From the NCBI GenBank assembly GCA_030431455.1, contig JAUIJE010000001.1, positions 620,001 through 684,000 on the forward strand: DNA of 64,000 nucleotides, written 5' to 3'. Positions 8,795-19,413 of the stretch are shown here, in pieces. Made by a program: the position numbers and the translations under genes. The notes under the pieces are model-generated. The model made no database searches and had not been told where the DNA came from. It saw nothing but the letters and a program-made list of their open reading frames with translations. The number at the start of each line of letters is the position of its first letter. The stretch's first letter is position 1. This stretch comes from a bacterium (GTDB lineage: Bacteria; Myxococcota; UBA727; JAUIJE01).

Positions 8795-10865
8795 ACCTCT
8801 CGATCGCCGGTCGATGCGAGAGTTTCTCGTCGAGGCCAGCGAAATTGTGGAGAGCATGGCCACCGGGTTCTCGCTCCTCGACGAGGGGCGGCGCAAAGGG
8901 CGGGTCAAGCCCTCCCAGCTCAACGATGTCTTTCGGGCCGCGCACAGCCTCAAGGGGCTCGCGGGCATGTTCGGGGTCGAGGCCATCGGCATCCTCGCCC
9001 ACGAGATGGAGACCCTGCTCGACGGGCTGCGCCTCGGGCGGGTGACCCTCGACGACGGGGTCATGGACCTGCTCTATGCCTGCGCCGACGCGTTCACCCG
9101 GTCGCTCGGGGCGCTCAAAGCCGGCGAGCCCGACGACATGGAGACCGCCAGCAACCTCGTCGAGCGCCTCCAGCGCGCCGCGAGCAAAGCCGGCGGCGGG
9201 GCCAGCGAGGCCGCGTCGGTGCTCAAGCTGTCGGCCCAAGCCCTCAGCGTGCTCACCGAGTACGAGGAGCACCGACTCTCCGAGAACCTCCGCGAGCGCC
9301 GGCCCATCTACCGGGTCAGCGCCCCGCTGCCGCTGGACACCTTCGAAAGCGACCTGTCGATGCTCACCGAGCTGCTCACCAGCATCGGCGAGGTCATCAC
9401 CACGTTGCCGTCGGCGGACAACACCGGGACCGGCATCGACTTCGACCTCATCGTGGCCACCAACGCCCCCGACCACGAGCTGACCACCAAGCTGCGCGGC
9501 CTGTCCACCGCGTACGGGGTGGAGCGCGTCGATCGCCAGACCGCGGCCCCCACCGGGTCCGGGGATGGCGGCGAGGGCGCCCACCTGGCCGAGGACGACA
9601 TGTTGTCCCTTCGGCAGGTGGCCGACACCGTGCGCGTGGACATCGACAAGCTCGACGAACTCATGGGCATTGTGGGCGAGCTGGTGCTCGCCCGCGGCGG
9701 CCTGACCCGGGTCACCGACGAGCTCAAGAACCAGCTCGGCTACCGCGGCATCGCCGTCGACCTGCATCGCTTGGTGCGCACTGTCGAGCGCCGCATCTCC
9801 GATCTCCAATCTGCGATCATGCAGGTGCGCATGATTCCGCTCGGCCAGGTGTTTGACCGCTTGGCCCGGGTCGTGCGCCGGGTGGCCAGCGGGCTCGGCA
9901 AAGAAGTCGACCTCCGCCTCGCCGGCGAAGAGACCGAACTCGACAAGCTCATCGTCGAGGACCTCGTCGACCCCTTGATGCATTTGGTGCGCAACGCCAT
10001 CGACCACGGGCTGGAGGCCCCCGACGACCGGGAGGGGATGGGCAAGCCCCGCGCGGGCACGCTGCGCATGCGCGCCTTCCCCCGCGGCAACCACGTGGTG
10101 CTCGTGGTCGAGGACGACGGCCGGGGCATCGATGAGGTCGCGGTCCGCCGCACCGCCCTCGAGCGCGGGATCGTGAGCGAGGATCAGGTGGGGGCCTTGA
10201 CCCAGCGGGACGTGTGGAACCTCATCTTCGACCCGGGCTTTTCCACCAAAAAGGCGGTGAGCGAGACCAGCGGCCGCGGGGTGGGGCTCGACGTGGTCAA
10301 GCACAACATCGCCCGGTTGTCTGGCATCATCGATGTGCACAGCGAAGCGGGGCAGGGCACGACCTTCACCATCACCCTCCCCATCACCCTCGCCATCATC
10401 CAGAGTCTTATTGTGCACTGCCGCGACCAGGTGTTCGCGTTGCCCTTGGCCTCGGTGCTCGAGATCGTGCTCATCACCGAGACCGACCTGTGCTTCGTCG
10501 ACGGGCGGGAGATGGTCGAGGTCCGGGGCGACACCTTGCCGTTGCTCCGTCTCGACGAGCATTTTGCCATCTCCGGCCCGCGCCCGGTGAGCGCGGACGA
10601 TGAAGAACACTTCGAGGGCCTCGGCTACGTGGCGGTGGTGGGCCTGGCCCAACACCGGGTCGCCTTGTTCGTCGACGACGTCACCGGCCAGCAAGACATC
10701 GTGATCAAATCCCTCGGGGCCTACCTGTCCAACGTGCGCGGCTTCGCCGGCGCCACCCAGCTCGGCGACCACGAGACGATCCTCGTCCTCGACGTGGCCG
10801 CGTTGGTGTCCGAGTTCATCGAGCGCAACGAGCGCCGCCCCGGCCGGGCCCCCCTGCCGGGATAG
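8781..10865 (+). CDS. cheA: Chemosensory histidine kinase CheA
   Basis: The central kinase of a chemosensory array, 694 residues. It has an N-terminal HPt (P1) with phospho-His55 in AAHSLKG; a middle segment at about 173-255 (YRVSAPLPLDTF and onward) that resembles a P2-type domain; a dimerisation helix pair from about 275; an ATPase domain with N box HLVRNAIDHGLE, G1 VEDDGRGID and G2 GRGVGLDVVK; and a C-terminal CheW-like regulatory domain. No receiver is fused at the C-terminus, unlike the Myxococcus Frz kinase. ATG 8781 overlaps the upstream CheY gene. Ten bases separate it from the AAA ATPase gene. Confidence 0.96.
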   Translation: MAVSEPLDRRSMREFLVEASEIVESMATGFSLLDEGRRKGRVKPSQLNDVFRAAHSLKGLAGMFGVEAIGILAHEMETLLDGLRLGRVTLDDGVMDLLYACADAFTRSLGALKAGEPDDMETASNLVERLQRAASKAGGGASEAASVLKLSAQALSVLTEYEEHRLSENLRERRPIYRVSAPLPLDTFESDLSMLTELLTSIGEVITTLPSADNTGTGIDFDLIVATNAPDHELTTKLRGLSTAYGVERVDRQTAAPTGSGDGGEGAHLAEDDMLSLRQVADTVRVDIDKLDELMGIVGELVLARGGLTRVTDELKNQLGYRGIAVDLHRLVRTVERRISDLQSAIMQVRMIPLGQVFDRLARVVRRVASGLGKEVDLRLAGEETELDKLIVEDLVDPLMHLVRNAIDHGLEAPDDREGMGKPRAGTLRMRAFPRGNHVVLVVEDDGRGIDEVAVRRTALERGIVSEDQVGALTQRDVWNLIFDPGFSTKKAVSETSGRGVGLDVVKHNIARLSGIIDVHSEAGQGTTFTITLPITLAIIQSLIVHCRDQVFALPLASVLEIVLITETDLCFVDGREMVEVRGDTLPLLRLDEHFAISGPRPVSADDEEHFEGLGYVAVVGLAQHRVALFVDDVTGQQDIVIKSLGAYLSNVRGFAGATQLGDHETILVLDVAALVSEFIERNERRPGRAPLPG

Positions 10866-10875
10866 GAGACGCGGC

Positions 10876-11754
10876 GTGTACGAAGAGCACTTCGGGCTGA
10901 GCAAGCGGCCGTTTTCCAAGACCCCGGACCCGGCGTTCTTGTACGAGGGCAAGATTCACGGCGAGGCCCTGGCCCGGCTGCAATACGCGGTCGAAGAAAA
11001 AGAGATCGCGCTGCTCACCGGCGAGGTGGGCGCGGGCAAGACCACGCTGTCGCGGGCGCTGATCGATCGACTCGACGAGAAGTTTCGCGTGGTCCTGGTC
11101 ATCAACCCCCGCTTGTCCGCCACCCAGCTGCTCGCCCTCATCGCCGAGCGCCTCGGGGTCGACCCCGTCCCCCGGGGCAAGGTCAAGTTGCTCGACGCCC
11201 TCACCGCCCAGCTGTTCGCCCTGTACGAAGCCGGCCACAGCCCGTTGGTGATCGTGGACGAGGCCCAGCTCATCCCCAGCAAGACCGTGTTCGAGGAGCT
11301 GCGCCTGCTCACCAACGTCCAGCTCGACGAGGACCCCCTGGTGGGGTTGCTCCTCATCGGGCAGCCCGAGCTTGCCACCAAATTGGCCAAGAAGGCCTAC
11401 GCGAGCTTCGCCCAGCGGGTGGGCATGGCCTACCACCTCGGCCCGCTCGACGAGGCCGGGGTGTTCGAGTACGTGCGCCATCGCCTCGCGGTCGCGGGGG
11501 GCGGAGCCCAGCTGTTCACAGATGACGCATTGGCATTGGTGTTCCGCGGCAGCGAAGGCATCCCCCGCCGCATCAACACCATCTGCCAGTCCGCGCTCCT
11601 GGTCGCCTTCGGGGAGGGCGCGCCCCGGGTGGAGGCGTCGGCGGTGGCGGACGTGCTCGACGACCTGTCCCGCCACCTCGGCAGCGTCTTCCCCGCGGTG
11701 GCCCCCGCCCCCGACCTCTCGGGCCTCGACAAGGGGGGCGCGTGGACATCCTGA
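10876..11754 (+). CDS. ExeA/GspA-like AAA ATPase within the chemosensory operon
   Basis: A 292-residue P-loop ATPase of the ExeA/GspA type. It starts with the family hallmark MYEEHFGLSKRPFSKTPDP, has Walker A GEVGAGKTT (Lys55) and Walker B LVIVDEAQ (Asp128-Glu129), and ends with a helical lid including GIPRRIN. ExeA proteins help assemble type II secretion secretins using a peptidoglycan-binding domain; this copy has no such domain and no transmembrane segment, so it should be cytoplasmic. The start is GTG 10876. It lies between cheA and a cheW gene, overlapping the latter by 13 bp. A role in placing or assembling the chemosensory array is only inference. Confidence 0.85.
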   Translation: MYEEHFGLSKRPFSKTPDPAFLYEGKIHGEALARLQYAVEEKEIALLTGEVGAGKTTLSRALIDRLDEKFRVVLVINPRLSATQLLALIAERLGVDPVPRGKVKLLDALTAQLFALYEAGHSPLVIVDEAQLIPSKTVFEELRLLTNVQLDEDPLVGLLLIGQPELATKLAKKAYASFAQRVGMAYHLGPLDEAGVFEYVRHRLAVAGGGAQLFTDDALALVFRGSEGIPRRINTICQSALLVAFGEGAPRVEASAVADVLDDLSRHLGSVFPAVAPAPDLSGLDKGGAWTS

Positions 11755-12530
11755 AGATCCGCAAGAAGGGACGGGGGGCCGCCCCGGGGGACAAGCCCGC
11801 GGGACCCGAGGCGAGCGCCGCGCCGCCGCCGCCCACAGATCCGGCCCCCCCGGCGTCGGACGCCCCCGCGCCAGCGCCGGACGCCCCTGCGCCCGCGCCC
11901 CCCGGTCCCCCGCCCGCGGCGGCCCCGGACAGCGCCGCGGGCGCGGCCTGGACGTCCCGGGCCGCGGTGCGGGTCAAAGACGAGGCGGTGGCGATCGAAC
12001 CGCGCGAGGTCGATCCCCTCGGCGAGTTCTTGGCCCGCTACGACGAGGCCGAGGCGGGCACGCTGGGCGAGGCCAACGACGTCAGCGACGCCCCGCGCTA
12101 CCTCGCCTTTGACCTCGAGCGCGAACGGTACGCGACCTCGATCCTCTCGGTGCGCGAAATCCTCAAGACCGCCCAGGTCACGCCGGTGCCGCGCTGCCAG
12201 CGGGGCGTGCTCGGGGTCTTGTCCAAACGCGGCGTGGTGATGCCGGTGGTCGACCTCGCCGCGTGCCTGGAGCTGCGCGACATCGAACAGCGGGTGGACA
12301 CCCGGCAGCGCATTCTCGTCGTGGGCGAGGGCGATCACATCTGCGGCCTGCGGGTGGACGCGGTGCACGGCGTGGTCGAGCTCCCCGCCGGCGACATCGG
12401 CCCGGTGCCGGCCGGGGTGGAGCCCCGGGGGGTCGGGGTCCTGCATGGCCTTGGCCGGGTCGGCGGGGTGTTGCACATCCTGCTCGATGCAGATGCATTT
12501 TTGGCCTTCTTGGAGAACCTCGCGGAATGA
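11742..12530 (+). CDS. CheW-domain protein with Pro/Ala-rich N-terminal tail
   Basis: A 262-residue adaptor. Residues 1-15 are basic, residues about 20-70 are almost entirely Ala, Pro, Asp and Gly (a flexible linker), and a CheW-like SH3-fold domain occupies roughly 110-260 (YLAFDLERERYATSILSVREIL, start of domain). CheW proteins bridge receptors and CheA; the long disordered extension is unusual and could tether the adaptor to another partner. GTG 11742 overlaps the ATPase gene by 13 bp, and the stop overlaps the next cheW gene by 4 bp. Confidence 0.86.
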   Translation: MDILKIRKKGRGAAPGDKPAGPEASAAPPPPTDPAPPASDAPAPAPDAPAPAPPGPPPAAAPDSAAGAAWTSRAAVRVKDEAVAIEPREVDPLGEFLARYDEAEAGTLGEANDVSDAPRYLAFDLERERYATSILSVREILKTAQVTPVPRCQRGVLGVLSKRGVVMPVVDLAACLELRDIEQRVDTRQRILVVGEGDHICGLRVDAVHGVVELPAGDIGPVPAGVEPRGVGVLHGLGRVGGVLHILLDADAFLAFLENLAE

Positions 12531-13048
12531 GCACCGCCAAGCCCCCGCGCAAACCCGGCCTCTCGCCCGAGGAGCCGCTTCGCCTGGCCACGTTCCGGGT
12601 CCAGGGCCGGATGTTCGCGGTGGACATCATGCGCATCCGCGAGATCGTCCGGCCCCTGCGCATCACGTCGGTGCCGCAGGCGCCGACCCACATGGTCGGG
12701 GTGTTCAACCTGCGGGGCACGGTGTTGCCGCTGTTCCGCATGACCACCGACGACAGCCGCTTTGGCGCGCACAACCTCGGGCGGTACTTGATCCTCAGCG
12801 TCGACGGGCGGCACGTGGCCCTCATCGTCGATGATGTGCTCGACGTGTTGCAGATCCGGCGCAAGGACGTGCGCCTCTCGGAAGCGGTGCTGTCCGGCAA
12901 CGCCGCCGACCTGTTCGTGGGCGTGGTCACGGTCGAGGACGAAGTGGTGTTTTTGGTCAATGTGCGGGCCCTGTTGCAGGGGGCCGACGCGGTGGATTGG
13001 ACGCAGTTTGCCCCCGAGGCGATGTCCGCCCCCGAGGGAGAACCATGA
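12527..13048 (+). CDS. cheW: CheW adaptor protein
   Basis: A compact 173-residue CheW that couples receptors to CheA. The CheW domain runs from about residue 20 (ATFRVQGRMFAVDIMRIREI) to 160, with the FNLRGTVLPLF motif in the centre. The ATG at 12527 overlaps the preceding stop as ATGA, and its own stop overlaps the next ATG the same way. The in-frame extension upstream lacks CheW sequence, so it is not used. Two different CheW proteins in one operon suggest either two receptor classes or an adaptor with a second task. Confidence 0.93.
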   Translation: MSTAKPPRKPGLSPEEPLRLATFRVQGRMFAVDIMRIREIVRPLRITSVPQAPTHMVGVFNLRGTVLPLFRMTTDDSRFGAHNLGRYLILSVDGRHVALIVDDVLDVLQIRRKDVRLSEAVLSGNAADLFVGVVTVEDEVVFLVNVRALLQGADAVDWTQFAPEAMSAPEGEP

Positions 13049-13925
13049 GCGAGTCGGTGGTGTTCTGCCCCCATTGCGGTGGTCGTTTTGTCGGCCCCGA
13101 GGCCCTGCTGTCCGACGAGGCGGTGGTGATTCTGTGCGGGTTGTGTCGCCAGGCCTCGAAGGTCGCGGACCTCTCGGTGGAGCCGGATCGCGAGGCCCCG
13201 GAGGAGGCGCCCACGGTGGGGCCCCGGGTGGTGGTGGGCCACGAGCAGCCCGGGGCGAGCCGCACCTTGGCCCGGGTGTTGCGCGCCGGTGGCTACGACC
13301 CGGTGCTGGTCGGGACCGGGGACTTGGTGTTGCAGGCCTGTGACCCGGCCTTGCCCGCGGGGGTGCACGCGGTGCTCCTCGACGTGGCCATCCCCGGCGT
13401 GCTCGCCTTCGAGGTCGTGCAGCAACTCAAAGACCACCCCGCGACCCAAGACGTGCCCATCGTGTTGCTGGCTTCGGTGTTCGAAAAGACCCGCTACAAG
13501 CGCCAGCCCAATCAGTTGTACGGGGCCAACGCCTACCTCGAGCTGCACCACGTGCCCGACCGCCTCTTGCCGCTGCTCGCCGCCCTCGAGGGGGGCGAAG
13601 AGTTCTCGGACGTGCACCGCCAGTCCCCGTCGGAGCGGGCCGCGGCCGCCCCCTTTCGCACCCGGGTGCAGGTGTCCAGCGAGGAGGGCCGGCGCATCTA
13701 TGCCCGCCGCTTACTCAGCGACATTGCGCTCTACCACGGCCAGGAGATCGACCAGGGCATTCGCTCCGACGACCCCCTGCAGCACGTCCAGGGCGCGGTC
13801 GAGGAGGCCCGGACCGCGTACCTCGCCGCCGCCCCCGGCCCCACCGCGGCGCGGACGTTTGACGAGGAGCTCGCCTCCTTCCGGGATCGCCTGGCCGAGC
13901 GACGCCGCGCCCGGGGCCAGTCACA

Positions 13926-13929
<4 letters not shown>
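13045..13929 (+). CDS. Zinc-ribbon plus degenerate receiver protein
   Basis: A 294-residue protein with an unusual layout. An N-terminal C4 zinc ribbon has Cys8, Cys11, Cys31 and Cys34 (CPHC and CGLC). A receiver-like domain covers about 60-180. It keeps the phosphoacceptor position Asp113 (LLDVAIPG), but the acidic pair is reduced to VGHE and the conserved Lys is replaced in AYLELHHVP, so normal phosphotransfer may not occur. A C-terminal helical tail of about 90 residues follows (YARRLLSDIALYHGQEIDQGI region), with no recognised domain. ATG 13045 overlaps the cheW stop. It may read CheA output without switching in the classical way. Confidence 0.82.
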
Positions 13930-15853
<1,924 letters not shown>

Positions 15854-15857
<4 letters not shown>

Positions 15858-16879
15858 GCGAACGTCCCCCCCGCGTCGTCGTCGTCGACGACAGCGCCGT
15901 GTCCCGGGGCGCGTTGTCCGAAGCCCTGTCCGAACACGGCATCGACGTCGTGGGCCGGGCCATGGACGGCAGCTTTGGTCTGCGCCTGGTGCTCGACCTC
16001 GACCCCGACGTGGTCACCTGTGACCTCGAGATGCCCCGCATGGACGGCTTCACCTTCCTGCGGGTGATCACCCAAAAGGCCCCGGTGCCGGTCATCGTCG
16101 TCACCTCCGACGCGCGCCCCGAAAGCGCGCTCCTCGCCCTCGAGCTCGGGGCCCGCGACTTTGTGGTCAAGCCCGAGGGCTCCACCGTCGCCATCCGCAA
16201 TCTCTCCGACACCTTGGCCCGGCGCATCTTTGCCCTCACCGAGGAGCATCGGCGGGTCAAGGACTACCGACCCTCGGTCGAGTTCGCCGTCCCCGAACAC
16301 ATCGAGCTCGCGGTGCTCGGCGCCTCCACCGGCGGCCCCAGCGCCATCCGCACCATCATGACGGGGATGAGCACGCCCAAGGTGCCGCTGCTCATCGCCC
16401 AGCACATGCCGCCCCGCTTCACCGCGGCCTTCGCGCACCGTCTGGAGAAGCTCACCGGGCTCGACGTCACCGAGGCCAAAGACGGCGAGGCCCTGCGGCC
16501 CGGCATGGTGCGCATCGCCCCCGGGGGGTTGCACCTCGGGCTCGGCCGCAGCCCCGACGGCCAACACCTGATCACGTTGTTGCATAAGCCGCTGGCGGGG
16601 GAGCTGTATTGCCCCAGCGTCGACCACCTGTTTCGCGACGCGGCCGAGGTGGCGGGCGCGGGCTGCCTCGCGGTGGTCCTGACCGGCATGGGCCGGGACG
16701 GCGCCGAGGGCGCGGCCAACATCCACGAGGTGGGCGGCACCGTTTGGTGCGAAGCCGAAAGCACCGCGGTCATCGCGGGCATGCCCAACGCCGCCGCGGC
16801 CCGGGCCCGGTCCTCGGTGCGCATCCCCCTCGACGGCATCGCGGACGCGCTCACCCGGGCGCTGGCGCGCGTCCCCTGA
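15854..16879 (+). CDS. cheB: Chemosensory methylesterase/deamidase CheB
   Basis: Removes receptor methyl groups and is normally activated by CheA phosphorylation. The 341 residues comprise an N-terminal receiver with Asp57 (CDLEMPRMDG) and a C-terminal esterase domain. The catalytic triad is visible: Ser near 158 (GASTGGPSA), His near 183 (QHMPP) and Asp near 281 (GMGRDGAEG). ATG 15854 overlaps the cheR stop by 4 bp. CheR and CheB imply a methylated receptor, although none is encoded here. A 67-bp gap follows, larger than other gaps in this operon. Confidence 0.96.
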
Positions 16880-16946
16880 ATGGTGTCCGGCGGGGCCAAG
16901 CGCTTGCCCCCGCGCCGAAAAGCGTGCGAAGTTCCCTCCCGACACA

Positions 16947-17771
16947 ATGAGCGACGCCAACAAAAAACCCGAGGACGATCACGAGGACTTCCTCAAGCTG
17001 TTCCGTCGCGGCCTCGCGTTCACCGAAGAGCTGCTCAAAGAAAATGAGCGCCTGCGGTACCGGCTCGCCGGCTACGAAGCCAAATCCGCGGAGCCCGAGA
17101 GCACCGCCACCGTGGACCTCGTCGAGAAGACGGTGGCCGAGCTCAAGGATCGCATCAACGAGCTCGAGGCCGAGAAGGCCGGGCTTTTGCGGTCCTACAC
17201 GGAGGCCGAATCGTCGAACGTCGACTTCAAGTCTCGCTATGCAGAGATTGAAGAGGAGCACAACAACCTCGCCAACCTCTACATCGCATCGTTCCAGTTG
17301 CATTCGACGCTGGTGTTCCCCGAGATCGTGCGGGTGGTCGCGGAGATCGTGATCAACTTCGTCGGGGTGCAGCGGTTCGCCATCTACCTGCACGACGCCG
17401 CCGGCGCGCGGCTGGAGGCGGTGTTCGCCGAGGGCCAGGAGGTCTCTGCGGCGGCGCCCATCGTGCTCGGCGATGGCGCGGTGGGGGCCGCGGTGCAGGC
17501 CCGCGACACCTTTTTGGACGAGGACGCGAGCAGCGACCCGCGGGCGGTGATCCCGTTGGTCGCCGGCGAGCACCTGGTGGGCGCGATCGTGATCAACGAG
17601 TTGCTGGTCCAGAAGGAAGCGTTCTCCCGTGTGGATCACGAGCTGTTTCATCTTTTGTCCGCCCACGCGGCGACCGCGCTGTTGAGCGGTCTGTTGCGCC
17701 ACGCGGCGGGGGAGGGCGCGGAAGGCGAGGTCATGAATTTGACGACCGCCCGCTCCCTCCTCCAAAACTAG
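16947..17771 (+). CDS. Coiled-coil/GAF domain protein
   Basis: A 274-residue cytoplasmic protein. Residues about 15-115 form a coiled coil (LLKENERLRYRLAGYEAK and later heptads), followed by a GAF domain at about 120-255 (TLVFPEIVRVVAEIVINFVGVQRFAIYL region) and a short tail. No kinase, cyclase or DNA-binding output is attached, so it may act as a sensor or scaffold through its coiled coil. It sits 67 bp after cheB and 19 bp before a second cheY, in line with membership of the chemosensory operon. The ligand is unknown. Confidence 0.8.
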   Translation: MSDANKKPEDDHEDFLKLFRRGLAFTEELLKENERLRYRLAGYEAKSAEPESTATVDLVEKTVAELKDRINELEAEKAGLLRSYTEAESSNVDFKSRYAEIEEEHNNLANLYIASFQLHSTLVFPEIVRVVAEIVINFVGVQRFAIYLHDAAGARLEAVFAEGQEVSAAAPIVLGDGAVGAAVQARDTFLDEDASSDPRAVIPLVAGEHLVGAIVINELLVQKEAFSRVDHELFHLLSAHAATALLSGLLRHAAGEGAEGEVMNLTTARSLLQN

Positions 17772-17790
17772 GGGCGGAGACGAGCCGAAG

Positions 17791-18171
17791 ATGTCTGAGA
17801 CGCTACAAGCGCTGGTGGTGGAAGATTCCCCGACGATGAGGCAGCTCATCGTGTTCGCCCTCTCGCGCATCAAGCAGCTCAAGGTGGTCGAGGCCGACGA
17901 CGGGGTCGACGCCCTGAAGAAGCTCAGCGGCCAACGCTTCGACATCCTGATCACCGACATCAACATGCCCATGCTCGACGGGCTCAAGCTGGTCTCCATG
18001 GTGCGCAAGGACGAGGTCCACCAGGACATCCCCATCGTGATCATCACCACCGAGGGCGCGCAGGAAGACCGGCAGCGGGCCCTGTCCCTCGGGGCCAACG
18101 CCTACATCACCAAGCCCATCCAGGCCCCCCAGGTGATTTCCAAGGTCAAAGAGCTGCTCAAACTCTCCTGA
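17791..18171 (+). CDS. CheY-type response regulator
   Basis: A 126-residue single receiver domain with every key residue: Glu11-Asp12, phosphoacceptor Asp56 (ILITDINMPMLDG), Thr87 and Lys108 (AYITKPI). It ends the chemosensory operon and is followed by a hairpin that may be a terminator. Compared with the first CheY in this operon it looks closer to the canonical motility type, but no flagellar or pilus gene lies nearby, so its output is not known. Confidence 0.93.
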   Translation: MSETLQALVVEDSPTMRQLIVFALSRIKQLKVVEADDGVDALKKLSGQRFDILITDINMPMLDGLKLVSMVRKDEVHQDIPIVIITTEGAQEDRQRALSLGANAYITKPIQAPQVISKVKELLKLS

Positions 18172-18240
18172 GCCCGCCCCCCGCGGGGCCGGGCCACGAT
18201 CCCGGTCACGCCCCGCCCCGCGTCAGCCTGGCAACGGTTT

Positions 18241-18261
18241 GAAAACCCACGGGTTTTCTTT
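18241..18261 (+). terminator. Probable terminator of the chemosensory operon
   Basis: A 7-bp perfect stem GAAAACC / GGTTTTC with a CACG loop is followed by a short T run. It lies 70 bp after the last cheY stop. The T tract has only three bases, so termination may be partial. Confidence 0.5.
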
Positions 18262-18331
18262 CATACTGAACCACACGGGGACGAACCCGCCAAAACCGCG
18301 GGCCCATCGCTAGACCCCCCGGAGGCTGATC

Positions 18332-18901
18332 ATGCGCATCAACAAACCCGGTCCGAAGCACGCCGTCCGCGCCCGCGAGCAGAGCGAAGGCCAAGGCAAA
18401 GCCAAGCCCTTCGACCAGGCCAAGTACGACGAGAGCTGCGAAAAGCTGCGCAGCCACATGCGCCGCGGCTACCAGGTGGCCAAACGCTCCGGCCGCGACA
18501 AGATGAGCCAGGCCGACCTCCGCCGCACCCTGGCGGACGCCGGCATCGACAGCAAAAATCTTCTCCCCGAGGAGATGAAGGCCATCGTCGACACCCTCGG
18601 GGCCTCCACCAACGTCCTCGACGAAGGCGCGCAGAAGTTCACCAACACCCTGCGCGACGCCTACTACGCGGACATGATCGACACCGCCAACGCCGACTAC
18701 AACCGGCGCGCCCGGGAGCAGCTCGCCCAGGACATCCAGAGCTTCCACGAGTTTGTCGTCGACTCCCACGACCGCGCGGACAAGCGTGATTTCGACGACT
18801 TCAAAAAGCAGCTCAAAGAGGACCGCATCGAGACCTCGGAGTGGCAAACGATGATGCTCTGGCTGACCACCGGGGCCAAACAAAGCCAAATCACCTCCTG
18901 A
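18332..18901 (+). CDS. Protein of unknown function
   Basis: A 189-residue hydrophilic, mostly helical protein with a highly charged N-terminus (basic residues 1-35), no Cys pattern except one, no signal peptide and no membrane segment. A clear ribosome site (GGAGG, 6 bases before the ATG) supports the start. The pattern KMSQADLRRTLADAGIDSKNL looks like a helical EF-hand-like or regulatory unit, but I do not recognise a family. It stands alone between the chemosensory operon and the EVE-domain gene, 26 bp upstream of the latter. Confidence 0.7.
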   Translation: MRINKPGPKHAVRAREQSEGQGKAKPFDQAKYDESCEKLRSHMRRGYQVAKRSGRDKMSQADLRRTLADAGIDSKNLLPEEMKAIVDTLGASTNVLDEGAQKFTNTLRDAYYADMIDTANADYNRRAREQLAQDIQSFHEFVVDSHDRADKRDFDDFKKQLKEDRIETSEWQTMMLWLTTGAKQSQITS

Positions 18902-18927
18902 CCCCGCCGGGTCGTTGAGGGGGCGCG

Positions 18928-19413
18928 ATGGCCCGCCGCCACTGGCTGTTCAAGTCTGAGCCGGATTCGTATTCGTTCGACGACTTGCTCGCCGAGCCCG
19001 ACCAGGCTTGTTTTTGGGACGGGGTGCGCAACTACCAAGCCCGCAACCTGCTCCGCGACGAGGTCAAACCCAAGGACCGGGTGTTGTTCTACCACTCGCG
19101 GGCCAAGCCCCCCCACGTCGCGGGCGTGGCCGAGGTGATCGAAGGCGGGACCCCGGACTGGACCGCGCTGGACAAAAAAAGCGCGTACTACGACGACAAG
19201 GCCACCCGCGAGGCGCCGCGCTGGTACGGCGTGCGCATTCGCGCCGTGCGCAAGCTCGAGCCGGGCGTGGGCTTGCCCGCCCTCAAAGACAACCCCGCGC
19301 TCGAGGGCATGCGGGTGGTGCAGAAGGGCCAGCGGCTCTCGGTGCAGCCGGTGGACAAAGCGCACTACGACGAGGTGTTGCGCATGCACAAGAGGCTCGC
19401 CGCCGGGGCGTGA
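18928..19413 (+). CDS. EVE domain-containing protein
   Basis: A 161-residue single EVE domain, a PUA/YTH-like fold that binds modified bases in nucleic acids (human THYN1 is the eukaryotic relative). The family hallmarks are present: WLFKSEPDSYSFDDL at residues 6-20, the WDGVRNYQARNLLRD segment and the VLFYHS motif. A ribosome site (GAGGGGG) lies upstream of the ATG. Many bacterial EVE proteins are single-gene and conserved without a settled role. The stop overlaps the next gene's GTG start. Confidence 0.93.
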   Translation: MARRHWLFKSEPDSYSFDDLLAEPDQACFWDGVRNYQARNLLRDEVKPKDRVLFYHSRAKPPHVAGVAEVIEGGTPDWTALDKKSAYYDDKATREAPRWYGVRIRAVRKLEPGVGLPALKDNPALEGMRVVQKGQRLSVQPVDKAHYDEVLRMHKRLAAGA

